From Sisyra terminalis (lineage: Eukaryota > Arthropoda > Insecta > Neuroptera > Sisyridae): DNA of 64,000 nucleotides. The DNA is taken from positions 64,800,630-64,864,629 of the forward strand of contig OY292274.1 of the NCBI GenBank assembly GCA_958496175.1, given 5' to 3'. Below are positions 23,401 to 33,263 of this stretch, in pieces. The notes under the pieces were generated by a model. The model worked only from the letters and a program-made list of their open reading frames with translations, was not told where the DNA came from and ran no database searches. Positions within the stretch are counted from its first letter, which is position 1. Each line of letters begins with the position of its first letter. A program made the position numbers and the translations under genes.

Positions 23401-24015
23401 GGCCATTTACACTCCCAGCCATCAAGCTTTACGGACCTACGAATACAATGTGGTCGAAGCTGCTCAGTATGCATCGCTTGTTTCCGTAGCCTGGGCACTA
23501 AGTTTGTCATGGGTCATTTTCTATTGTTACGTCGAACCCGACAGCTTAATAAACCAAATTTTAAAATCCAAACCCCTCGTGTTCTTAAGTCGAATATCCT
23601 ACTCAATTTATTTGACTCAATTCGTGGTATTTTTTTATAATCTTGGCGTTGCACGTACTTCCACCGAGTTCGATATTTACTCAGCGGTAAAGAAACAACT
23701 ATTGAGGCTTACAATATCTTCGATTAAATATTTTTTTTTATATTTTTCCAGTTGAATATCTCTGAAATTATAGCGGTAATTACTTTAGCAACAATTGTAA
23801 CTCTTACGTTGGATTTACCGATGCAACATGTGAAAACGCAATGGTTTTACCGAGTCCACGAGTCGTCAAGCGAAGAAGAAAATGAGGGAAATGGGGAAAC
23901 GGGTGAAAATTTAGACAACGAAGAGGAACAAAAGGCTACGGAGGAGATTGATTCAAGTCATGTGGTCGAAGAGTCTGAAGAAGAAAACTTTTGGGGCGAT
24001 CGAGCGGATGATTGA
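14467..24015 (+). CDS. nrf-6-type (nose resistant to fluoxetine) multi-pass membrane acyltransferase
   Basis: Integral membrane protein of the acyltransferase-3 family with an N-terminal NRF domain; C. elegans relatives affect lipid and drug transport across epithelia. Ten exons: 14467-15202, 20851-21095, 21162-21382, 21894-22164, 22226-22386, 22449-22617, 22669-22862, 23165-23297, 23354-23686 and 23752-24015, giving 908 residues. A signal peptide opens the protein. Residues 40-205 are unusually rich in lysine and proline (KPKPETKPPPVAKPAK and similar). The NRF domain begins near NLECRVQGQIV, and exons 1 and 2 join as WAMK|MLDSTAKLPPGILQGNLN, the family signature. The likely catalytic pair is in GIRGV...LAH (R462, H473). 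About ten membrane segments follow, with HRATPYIAGVCLG and FLSRISYSIYLTQF as family marks. The tail is acidic (SSSEEENEG). Intron 1 is 5.6 kb and holds another complete gene on the same strand. Confidence 0.9.
15203..18281. other. First intron of nrf-6-like gene, 5' part (non-coding)
   Basis: Up to about 15900 this is plain AT-rich intron. From about 15900 to 18170 it is a cluster of related repeat blocks, described separately. The last 110 bp before 18282 is presumably the promoter and leader of the nested Nup96-like gene; a GACGTCAC (CRE-like) site lies at 18198-18205, which may be chance. Confidence 0.5.
15900..18170. repeat. Cluster of direct and inverted repeats inside the nrf-6-like intron
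   Basis: One block of about 270 bp occurs three times: inverted at about 16030-16280, and direct at about 16390-16660 and 17510-17780. Its landmarks are TCCTCTGCAACAC, GGAAAATATTCCAAAG and GAGACCAGCACCCGGAA. A second block occurs at about 16680-16960 and again at 17870-18160, with landmarks AATATAGTAAATTGTGAAC and CAGTAGAAAGGTGATTATT. Another piece (CGACTTTTCATG, GTGTGGCACATAAAATC) occurs at 15909 and 16970. The two long direct copies are offset by about 1.1-1.2 kb, pointing to a segmental duplication of a composite repeat. No coding capacity is seen. Confidence 0.75.
18282..20543 (+). CDS. Nup96: Intronless Nup96-like nucleoporin, probable retrogene nested in an intron
   Basis: A single 753-residue frame encodes a Nup96 (Nup145C) alpha-solenoid, a scaffold of the Y-shaped nuclear pore subcomplex with Sec13 and Nup85. 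Support includes GNSFRVSLDNLGKL (140-153, the Sec13-facing segment GxSFRVGWG in vertebrates), EYHLWRLFETLWGK, TRRQYFSKWLQELL, and ACHRAMSHKHPTLALLISQ (304-322, matching the family's ACxxAxxxxxxxLALLxSQ). Further marks are LNWIQCLGIYNWC, HWSVFILLHI and NLRLSPNFVMFEIRNL near the end. Nup96 is normally made by self-cleavage of a Nup98-Nup96 precursor. Here the frame starts at its own ATG and lacks the Nup98 FG repeats and autoproteolytic domain. It has no introns, while every neighbour above 305 residues does, and it lies on the same strand inside a foreign intron. That fits retroposition, and the intact frame suggests selection. The conventional parental gene is not in this window. Confidence 0.9.
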   Translation: MANANSTPKSRSGFRIKLDDEILEITPIFRLSEPFEIISNEPSSNNWTQSQETGNFLTDISTSSISSFEDFNFKSTFFKLDSLERNFENLTKHEKKIANNFPIVDGPKYVTIDPFLFQQMQDVKFQLPNRILSDFSLMKGNSFRVSLDNLGKLSFPFVRNSVQSKFSVAQYKTVQFDDFLIKRIVEHLKIELKYSQIVEDDKNIPFIKSVPDLDILHEHTNLSHRFLKNDFHGFQIHYEYHLWRLFETLWGKSNDSLDSQHFASITRRQYFSKWLQELLESYYRYKQVPENILNLIVAGKLNQACHRAMSHKHPTLALLISQMALDDASLHFVQTSLQTWIDCGSDQFVSPSLLAIFGLLAKKVLIRRSNNDIFAICKNLNWIQCLGIYNWCITPYEATVSDVVKDYTDGFLHIENEIPSPVPIYQLENMGEANLMSETYDLFYHLLNLYTWKTYPLTKILNSTSYSKQLLNYSLSWFVMENLKRLNYNLMREKTEILILTRFAMQLELNNQWHWSVFILLHIPNIHLREKYVTETIQRHISLNQTRDTEEIENFLVKTLKIRYPVLATAKGLLAQFQNQTTLAFTYFLVSDQKQTASKLFWNHVLPKQLVNRNYSYLRKIIRYLQKNYPYDDKLNVILFYIRKIVPLVSIISTEINVEYLEEKLNTVISELVETCGKIIQFEAKTNEQMLMLNCLSEDMFMILKIYMEKISQKEDKAALTMATSNLRLSPNFVMFEIRNLSDIVYDVFNYNF
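20544..20850. other. Nup96-like 3' flank and end of nrf-6-like intron 1
   Basis: About 300 bp. AATAAA at about 20554, just after the stop codon, could serve as the poly(A) signal of the nested gene. The last bases are the pyrimidine-rich tract and TTGTAG acceptor of nrf-6-like exon 2. No long poly(A) tract or clear target duplication bounding the retrogene was found by eye. Confidence 0.4.
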
Positions 24016-25677
24016 TTTATTTTAAAATGTAAAAATTCTAAAAGTTATCAATAAATTTTATTTAAAGAAAATCGCCTAAAAAGCGTTTTAAAAATAAATG
24101 GATATTCATTTAATTATTTAAATCTACCTTCTTCAGAATGCTACTTTTATTATTAATAATTAAACGTAAATAGGCAACCTTTTCTTCCGAAGATAAAGGA
24201 GTTGAACTTGATTACAAAGTTTCTATCAAATCAGTAAAGCTGTCTTTAAATTGGAACCATAAGTAAAATCCGAATTAAATATTGGTTCAACTATTTAAAT
24301 TAGACTTGTTGGTGACCTTTTTAATACTTTTTTTTTGGGCGAAACACTGAGATGTACCTAAATATTATCGTAATCGATGAACTTGTTCTTGAATTGTACG
24401 AAAGAATGCAGGTAGAAAGATATTTACGTTCAAATTATCAACCTTTGGTCCATAATGTCCAATATTATGAACAAGACTGAATAAATTCCAAACAGGTGTT
24501 AAATTGAAAAGAATTTTACCTGCTCTCAACTGGAGATAATAAATAATATAGTAATGAGAACAATGCATGTTCAAAGGTATCGTTTATGAAATCGGAAAGA
24601 GGTGTTAATGTCTTTATAATTGACAACAAATAATAAATGCCTCAAACCGGTTCACATTCCTTAAACGACATATTTAAAGCTGCCATTCTGTCGTACACCA
24701 TTGGCCTTCAAGCTTTTGCTATGTTATTTTATATCACCAGTTGAGCATATACTTGAATTTTTTGTATATATACAATTAAATAATATTTTTAATGTTTTTT
24801 TACAAACTAAATTTCAAATTAGAGTTCATTAATTTCATTTCATGGTTTCTACAAATTTTTGCGAGACCCACATGTCTCAACTCATTTTTATATTATTTTT
24901 TTATTATTATTTTACTTCCAGTAGGCATTCTACAGAGATGCAAAGCACCTGTACGTAGAACTGGAATATTACATATTACAAATGTAATGTAGTGCAATGT
25001 ACCATTGCATATATTTAAATCAGTTTAACAAAATTAAAAGTAACAAAGTTAAAAGTTACAAAGTTAAAAGATACAAAGTTAAAACAGAATTAGCAATAGA
25101 ATAAATAAATACAATTTTAATTTAAAATTAAATAATGTCAGTGTTTAGTCATTAAAGGTATCCATTATGCGTATTAATATTATCCTCATTTTTTTTCGCC
25201 TAAAACTAAGTGTTTTAAGATGGTTGGGCAATTTATTAAAAAAATTTATCGCAATAAGATATGGATTTTTAGTGCTGATAGTTTTCTTAGTTTTAGGCAG
25301 CGTTAACAAATTAGACCTAGTTTGTTTATTCTTATATAATAGAATACATTTTATTTAAGAATAGTGATTTATTATACATTAGAGCATTTAATGAATATTT
25401 CGCACTTAAAAGTTTCAGATCATTAAACAATTTAATTAAAAATAATAATCATAATAATATTTAACTAAGGAAGTTAATTTAAAATTTTAAATTTGTCGCG
25501 TGATTTTTTTTCGCCACCATACGTTAGTGCCATCTACAACGTCATGCCAAGATGTCATATTGAACTGTCAAATAGTTAAAAATAACATTATCTGAAAAAC
25601 TCAAATAAATACGAAAACGAGTTTCAATGTTAACACTTTTCTTTAAAGAAAAATAGTTTAAACCTATTTTTGCTGTC
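24016..25677. other. Intergenic DNA between nrf-6-like and TMUB-like genes
   Basis: About 1.7 kb of AT-rich DNA. AATAAA at about 24050 is a plausible poly(A) signal for the nrf-6-like gene. A short tandem repeat lies at 25030-25089. Open frames at 24365-24574 and 25167-25358 are leucine- or isoleucine-rich low-complexity translations without family marks. The final few hundred bases should hold the TMUB-like promoter. Confidence 0.5.
25030..25089. repeat. 15-bp tandem repeat, four copies
   Basis: Four imperfect copies of AAAGTTAAAAGTTAC: 25030-25044, 25045-25059, 25060-25074 and 25075-25089. It is a local minisatellite in intergenic DNA. Confidence 0.8.
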
Positions 25678-27108
25678 ATGTTCACAATACAAGGAATTGG
25701 TGACGAAGTAATAGAATTTTTCTTGGTCCTTGGCTTAATTACAATAGGTATGATAAAATATTAAATAACATTAAGTCGTAGGCTTAATTTTTAATTAGTG
25801 GGTTTATGTGTTAAAGGCTTGATCGCTTGGTGGTCGACAAGTATCAATCACAGGCCACTGATACGAACGGTATTAATCTTTGAGCATCGCACAAGATCTC
25901 GGGTGACGACAAATAATAACAATAATAATAGTGTACCAACGAATCCTGAAGGTCCACGTAATGTTGTCGAGCCATTACCGAGCGAATCCAGTGAAGAACA
26001 TGTACAAGTGGTCGAAACAGAGGATACGGAATCGGAGATTGTAGCAGAGCCAACGGCGGAAAGTAATGAGGAGATCGAGCAAAACGAAATTGTTGAAACC
26101 ATGGATTCAGACGCGGCTGTTATACGTCAACGGCGCTTATCATTCTTCAGTAAGTCCTTTGCATGTTTTTATTACTATATTTGGATGAATGTAAGTGAAC
26201 AAAATGTCAATTTGTTGACGAATCAGATTATTGGCGCACTTTTTTAAAGAATATGTTAATTTTTGTGGATAAAGATGGGTGCAGAAAATGCTTAGTTTCT
26301 GTATAAAACAATATATTACTAACGTTTACACACGCGATATATGTTTTGCTTTTTTTTTTTAGAAAAATCAAATGATCCTAAATCGGAGGACGAGCCCCAC
26401 ACTTCAACGGCTCAAAATCCCGAGCTAGCCGAATCTACGAAAGCTGAACCCACCAAATCTAGTCCTACGGAAAAAGATGATGATTTAATCCGCATCAAAT
26501 TAAAATTCCTAAACGACAATATCAGAGCGGTTGAGGGCAAGAAACGTGAAAAGCTCGGCGACTTCAAAAGGTGAAAATCGAGCCAAATTGTAAAAAATGT
26601 AGACTAACTGGGTGTTTTCTTCATATATAGGCGCCACTTTGAAGTTGAAATATCCGAATGCAAACTCGTGCGTCTCATTTTCAATGGCCAGATTTTGCAA
26701 CGGGACACCGACACATTGCAAAACTGTGGTTTATTTGACAATTGCGTCGTACATTGTTTGGTAATCCAACAGCAATCACGCTCAAATCCAGAATCGAGCG
26801 ACGCGGGCGATCAAAATCGCTCGACACGAACTTCATTCTCGGTTCCTCCCAATATAAACACGGGTAGTCAAACCAGTCAAAGTAGCAATCAGTGGGATTT
26901 CGGCAACATGTTATTTGCATTAGTTACATTGTTGTTAACGGGAGCGTGGTATTTTCGATACGAATACGCTCAACTGTTCACAATAACAGCAACTGTATTG
27001 TTAGTGTGTTTAACTGGCGTATTTTCACTGCTCTTGATTGGTATAATATATCCCGACGCGCCTGTCGTTATCGAAACTCAAACAGCCGACAGTCCTCAAA
27101 CTTCGTAA
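25678..27108 (+). CDS. TMUB: TMUB-type transmembrane ubiquitin-like protein
   Basis: Orthologue group of TMUB1/TMUB2, ubiquitin-like membrane proteins of the ER and recycling compartments. Exons are 25678-25747, 25799-26149, 26363-26570 and 26631-27108, giving 368 residues. The N-terminus (TIQGIGDEVIEFFLVLGLI) matches the family's opening IEGVGDEV and forms a membrane segment with exon 2 (VGLCVKGLIAWW). A long acidic, low-complexity linker with an asparagine run (residues about 50-180) follows. The ubiquitin-like domain spans about 182-258 (IRIKLKFLND, then CKLVRLIFNGQILQRDTDTL and CVVHCLVI). Two C-terminal membrane segments (about 303-320 and 326-350) contain FALVTLLLTGAWYFRYEY, as in TMUB1. 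The ubiquitin-like fold has no terminal diglycine. A poly(A) signal AATAAA lies at 27217-27222. The gene converges on EMG1, whose stop is only 343 bp away. Confidence 0.9.
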
Positions 27109-27451
27109 AATAAAATATATAAAAAGAGAACGTTCTTAATGTAAATATATCATTTAACTGTAATAGGAATCAAAATTTATCTTTCCGATTTATTGTTGGT
27201 CTCGTTAAAAAAAAATAATAAACGATAAGTGATCTATTTTTAATGCCTATTATATGCCTAAAATATTTTTGCTGTTATTTCACTTTTGTCATTGGTTTAT
27301 TAATTTTAATATAATTTATTTCAACATTCTAGGGTCAATTATTGAATTCATTTGAATAAATTTTAAAACTCATTTGTATTTTCTCTGTTATATTATTAAA
27401 TATTATTTTTTTGTTTATACATTTCTTTTTGTATGAAACTTTAGAAAATAG

Positions 27452-30400
27452 TTAAATAACGCTCCAAGCTTCTTCAAATGCTGAACAAAGTTTGGTACAA
27501 GTCAACGCTGCTGATAGAGGATAATTACTGATGGATATCGTGTCTTCTATGTAATCGACATTTATTTTTCCATGAGCCATGGCTCCTACAACTATTGCAA
27601 TTGGTTCTTCATTGTCTGGAACAAGTTCACGAGCATTTTTTACCTGAAATCAAAAAATTTTTTTAATAAAATTGAAACTTATTTTGCTCGTCAATTTACT
27701 TTATTTGCCGAAAAAGACATGGCTATTTTTCGTATACCGACGGGTAAATGGTTGGTGACTGGATTTTTGATAACTTTTAACAATTTCATGGAACTATCGC
27801 TGGCACGAACAGCAAACTTGTGCAACAATTGAACTGAAATAAAAATAAAAAAATATTTGTGATAAGACGTTTAGGGAAAACTTGTTTATATGTATTATAG
27901 TAAATTTTCTTATGACACTAATCTCCGTATGGTACCTATTCAAACAAGACAATTGCAGTGCTCAGTTGTAATCATCTTAGGTGTTTATTTTTTTTCGAAT
28001 ATTGAATGGATGAAAACCTATCACAAATACCATAATCAAATGCGTTTAGTACTACGAAAAATACTACTGTAGTGTTGTCAAACTATTTATATATTTTTAT
28101 TTACCTTTTGGGAATTTAAAATACGTATTTTTGCTAAGAACCGGTTTTATATTCACACGTTTGTTCAGGTAGTGTTAATTCGTTTTACATACGTAAGCTT
28201 ATGTGCACGTTATGTGTCTAGTTAAGTATTACATATAAGCGTATGAATATAAACGAACCAACGACTACCTGAACAAAAAATATACATCTAAATCCGGTTT
28301 TGAGAATTATTGCGTATATCAAATACCATTAGTACGTATCACACTATATCTCACTAGTACGATAACAGACATATGTTATCATTCATTCGGCCAAAACAAA
28401 TTCAACGTTCCTATAAATTAGAACTATTATTGCCTCGTTTGGGTAGGAATGATATATGGGTAATTCTCACGGAATATCGAAATTCTTGTCCTTTTAATTT
28501 TTACAAAAATTTAAGCGACCTATGATAGTATTTTTTTTTCTTGAAAAGAACATTATTTGAACTAATGGTATTGGTTACAATTTTTGAGTCATATGAATAT
28601 TTCTATAGAATAATAAATAAATGGTACCCTGAAAATCATTCCCTCACTTATGCCCCAAGCTTAAGATTAGCATATTTTTGAACTTCTAAATCAAAAATTA
28701 TTGGTGATGGCTTTTAAACTAGTCAAATTTGACTTATTTTTATTTCTTTGCTTATTTAATCACTGTCTATCCCTGTTTAAAAATGAGAACATTATTCATA
28801 ACGACTTTAGCCAAAATTATTGCTGTAAGTACAATGCAGAGGTACAAGTAGTTCATTTTAACGGGATAGAATAACAAATAACACTTTATAGAGTAGTATT
28901 ATATTTACGAAACAATGATACTGTTAGGGTCCAAACTTTTTACTCTATCAAACAATAACAGACCCAATTCATTGACGGTAGGGCCTATAGGAACCATTTT
29001 CGGATTTTCAAAATTATAAATATATATAATTATAATTCGTCTAAAATAAGTATATTCTGGGGACCAAGGGTCGATTTAAGATTTAATGGGGGGGCACGTA
29101 CCCCCCACGGTATGTTTGTGTACTGTGGAGATTCCATCACAGTCCATATTTAGAAGCAAATCAAATTATTAGAGTTGTAAAATATATGAATAAAATAACA
29201 GAAACATTAGTGAAACTCTTGTGTATTTCTGGCTGGAATTGCGAATTTTGTTCATTGCATTCCTTTTACGCATTTGCAAATGAAAAATGATATTGTGCCC
29301 CCCCCCTCCAGAAAAAAATCCTGAATCCGCCCTTGCTGGGGACCACTATATTTGTAAAATCTAGTTACACAAATACTACAGAATTGATAAATAAAATAAT
29401 TTCGGAATTTTATGAGAATTACCTATATACTATAAATAATATTTGTTATTCAGGTAGTATATGTATTAGTAAAAACTAGGAGCCGATTCTAGAAATTATT
29501 TTTTTTCGGAAGAATTGATTTTCGCGTAAAACTGGAATCAATTTCATCATTCGTCATTTTCTGTTGTTTTAACTTTATCGCTAAAATCTAGACCATTTTA
29601 TAGAAAAAAAGCTATGACACTAGACTTTGGATTTTCGTTAAAATTTTAGAAGCGAGATAAAATACTCAGTGAAATCACCTGGGTATTATAAAGATTTGTA
29701 TATGTTATTTATATTCTCAGTACAAGCAATATTTGCATTTTAAAGGTGAATCTTAAAATCAAGAGTGAATAGCTGGACTGAATTAGATTAGATTTCGGCT
29801 ACAATTTCAAGTATTATAGCTTATGGACTTATTTAAATGCAATTTCGTGTAACTGAGGCTTGGTATATGAGGTTCCAATAATAAATTTCCTAAGAATTTA
29901 ATATAATATTTTCATGCATAAGATGTTTGAAGCCTGGAGTTCTAATAAATGTTGACGCTTCCTACGATAGTCTCGCTATAATACATAAATTAGCTCCAAG
30001 TATTTCAAAATCTTCCGGTTTCTCAGTCCTACTTAAAATACATTGACTTTCAACACAAATTCGTACCCATTAAACCCGAAAACCGCTTAAACGTTCGTGG
30101 TATTCGCGTTTGTGGATTCACTTCAATCAAAACATTTTTCTCGGTATGAATATAAACTTGTAATAAACCAGCCCTGTTCAACGGACTGTCCAGCAACATC
30201 AACAAACACTGGTGCGTAATATCAGGCCGACACGCGCCCACATCTCGGTTATTTTTGCGTAAAATGTTTGCATGATCATCACAGTTGAGTAAATCAAACG
30301 AATTTCCAGCCTAAAACCAAATAGAATTAATAAAAATGCATTTATGTTCACCTCAATCTCTTGGCTACTTTAACACTTTCAAGCTGAGCTTGTTCCAGGA

Positions 30401-30515
30401 TAATTATCAATCGTTTCTCTTGATTTTTGATGTGAGCCGTCACTAAATGCTTGGGAACTGGATCAAACTCGTGGTCATCGTCTTTTTTCTCCGAAAATTT
30501 TCGTTTTTTACCCAT
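27452..30515 (-). CDS. EMG1: EMG1/NEP1, 18S rRNA pseudouridine N1-methyltransferase
   Basis: EMG1 is a SPOUT-class methyltransferase that modifies the hypermodified pseudouridine of 18S rRNA and is needed for small subunit assembly. Four exons on the minus strand, high to low: 30515-30369, 30310-30067, 27833-27700 and 27643-27452, giving 238 residues (human 244). The start [11 protein letters not shown] opens a basic tail. The core reads [50 protein letters not shown] and [19 protein letters not shown]. It continues [26 protein letters not shown], and the cofactor-binding knot region [10 protein letters not shown] with [13 protein letters not shown]. The first donor is AAA|GTAGCC; an alternative GT 20 bp further on would break the frame. 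Intron 2 is 2.2 kb, long for this window, and holds a MITE and an inverted repeat. Confidence 0.96.
28121..28316. repeat. Palindromic element, about 196 bp
   Basis: The left end (ATACGTATTTTTGCTAAGAA, CCGGTTTTATA, TTTGTTCAGGTAGT) is matched in inverted form at the right (ACTACCTGAACAAA, AATCCGGTTTT, ATTGCGTAT). The centre is also an imperfect palindrome. It is a fold-back MITE-like element of unknown family. Confidence 0.65.
29065..29335. mobile_element. hAT-type MITE with perfect 8-bp target site duplication
   Basis: The element is 271 bp and has no coding capacity. It is flanked by CTGGGGAC at 29057-29064 and again at 29336-29343. The duplication fits the hAT preference nTnnnnAn. Its ends are imperfect inverted repeats: left CAAGGGTCGATTTAAGATTT, right ending GAATCCGCCCTTG. 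G- and C-runs sit just inside each end, a common look for insect hAT MITEs. Confidence 0.85.
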
Positions 30516-33263
30516 TTTTGTGGTCACTAAATAGCGTACATGTGTTTTTAAACTTGATGGAATAAGCACATGTTTAAGCGGTCCACACTTTTGATTTTTT
30601 GTGAATATTTGACGCCTTTTTGTAGTGTAAACAACGAGCAAAGATATTAAAATCGTTCAACAGAAAGAGATAAAAAACAATTGGGCGAGTGCAAGTGAAC
30701 CTCATTTTGTTTCATTGTCAAAAACGAAACATTGCGCTTGCGCTTGCATCACAAATGATTCTTTTTAAATTAAACAAAAAACTTAATCTTTTATTAATTG
30801 TTTTAATTTGATTTAAACAATAACTTTGTAATTTCCTTAAACAATTCTTTAATGTCTTCTTATCACATTATTCTAAAGCTTTAAATTAAATTGCTTAAGT
30901 TCTTCTGGCTCTTTAACAGCGCTCATATACAAACAAAGATAAGGAATTGATAAATACAACGATAAAAAAGGGACAAACTATACTTATTGTATCCTTGATT
31001 CATGGAATTTTTAGAATGCTTTTCTAATTTTTATTTGTTTTAAACTTTTATTTTTCTATATTTTTTGCAACGAATTATTCTTCTTTTAAATATATAAAGA
31101 AAAAAAAGTCTATTTAACTTATTTTTAATTTAAAAACAGCGAAATATTTAATTCTCTTGGTCATTTTTAGCTTGCGCGTCTCCAAATTTAAAAAATCGCG
31201 CTTTTCAACCTTGAATTTTTCTACTGGAAATATAGCGTTTTTATTGCGAATAGAGATAGGAAAAAAACAAAATATCAACTCTTTCCAACAATTTTTAAAT
31301 GCCGATTGATAAATTCACTGTAAAAGTAAATTGTTTCCTAAATTTCAATTTCAGTTTTCCAATTCGGAACATTCCGAACTTATTCTCAAGCAATATGGCT
31401 TCCTGTTTATGTGATATCGGTTGAATTTTTTTCTTTTTAAAATAAACTACCCGATATTTGTTTGCATTTATTCCAAATTTTCACGCTAGATCTAGCATTT
31501 AATCACGGACAAACAAAGCAACTCCCAAATCCAAACGTAAATATTAAATAAATGCATTGTATTTTTGGTTATATTTGGCGGTTATTATGTGAATTTAGTA
31601 GTGTTTTTATTCAGTATCGAAATTTAATGGCCGCAGTTGCAGCAGAATGTTATTTTGTAGCTGAGCCGATTTGCATTACCAGCCACTACTAGTCTTCAAA
31701 AATCGGTAATTTTACGTTTTTCTAAAGTCTAAGATTTGTGTCTTTTCATTAAAATCAAGTGTGTGTTGGTATATTTTTTCTGCGGATGTAAGATTCAGAC
31801 CACTAGGCAGGGTGTGAACCAATGTCGAATAGTATTTTTGATGATTTCATTTGATTTTTCAATAAAATGTACTTATTTTATTGTACCATTGATTTGTAAA
31901 TCTTAAATAACATTATTTTCTTAATTTTAAAGTAAGCATTTTATTTAATGGCATTTGGTTAAGGTCGATATCAATTGCTAATGTCCACTTCATTACTATT
32001 AAAAATGCATTTACTGATATTTTATTGAATATTCTTAAGCCTATTTTACATAAACAACCATATAAACAATTGCCGGCTTCGGTACTAACTTAAGTTGAAA
32101 GTCCTATGTAGGCTTTGCTTACTTTACTTTCATTGACAAGTCAAAGGATTCCACATATTCTTGCTTTTACATATACAAGAATTACATTCATTAGGGGATT
32201 TAGGGGAAAAAGAAAGGGGCTTACCCCCCACAAAAAGCATCAAGATCTAACAGGCAATTTACGACCTATCGAAGTTGAAGAATTCGCGAAAGTTATCCGA
32301 GGCGGTTTTCTATGCGTTGAGTAAATTACGTTTTTGTTCTCCATTTTGATAAAATTTACCTTCAAATGGATCAAACCCTTCTCAAACTAAAATCCTGTAC
32401 TTGCTACTGGTTACTATAGGCCTTTACCTTAGATATCGATTTAGTGGAAAACATATCATATGCTTTACTTAACTGGACATAATTAGTTACATTTTCTGGT
32501 TTCGGAGCCAATGTTTGATTTTAACTTCGACTCCAGCTCCAACTCCGGGCTAAATTATTATTCTACCATATTAAACACTAATTTAAATGCAATTTTATAA
32601 CATTGAAACTTGGCTAAATAAATGAGATTCCAAAACTTTTTTTTTCAATATTTGGTGTACTGTATTAAACACAAGTGCATAATTAAGACCTAGAGCTACT
32701 ATAATTTTTGATGGTTCGACCAAAATGAATATTTTAGCTCCAACTCCTTTAAAATCATCTAGTTCCATGGTTTTGAGCTTCGATTCCCCAGCCTCGGTAT
32801 TAACTATTAGTTAGGACTTTTTTTAAAAAAGGTGTACGTTTTTTAACACCAAATCTTTAGTTGTAAAAGCATATATTTTTCTTTGGGCAATTATTTTAAA
32901 GTTTAGTTTTTATAACAAATGGCTTAATGAGCTTTGCTTTGACAAGTTACGGAAAGTACTAGTAACGACAAGTACAACAAAAGTACCATTAAGTCAATTG
33001 TATTTCTTTTGAGTTATTTACGAAACTAAAGCAAAGAAAGCCTACAGTGGGCCTTCATCTTTAAATATGGGTAAAGTATATACTTTCTTTACAATTTTGG
33101 TGGAATTGTATATGTTACATACTTCTTCGATTCCATGGTAAATCTATCTATGCCCTTTAGGCGAGTGTGGTCAGTTTTGAATTCCCTTGATTTTCCATTT
33201 TACGCACATTTTTTTACGAAAAACAACTGTTTTTTAGGCTATTATCCAATCGTCCATATTTGA
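30516..33263. other. Divergent intergenic region between EMG1 and Polycomb-like
   Basis: About 2.7 kb shared by two divergently transcribed genes. The last part (33238-33263) is 5' UTR of the Polycomb-like coding exon, because a TTTTTTAG acceptor ends at 33237 and an in-frame TGA directly precedes the ATG. At least one upstream non-coding exon must therefore exist; a donor-like CG|GTAATTTT at about 31705 is one candidate end. An open frame at 32115-32324 has no family marks. Confidence 0.5.

Larger units (their letters stand above)
27834..30066. other. Long EMG1 intron 2
   Basis: 2,233 bp of intron. It contains a palindrome (28121-28316) and a 271-bp hAT-type MITE (29065-29335), listed separately. 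The rest is AT-rich with no coding character. Confidence 0.7.
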
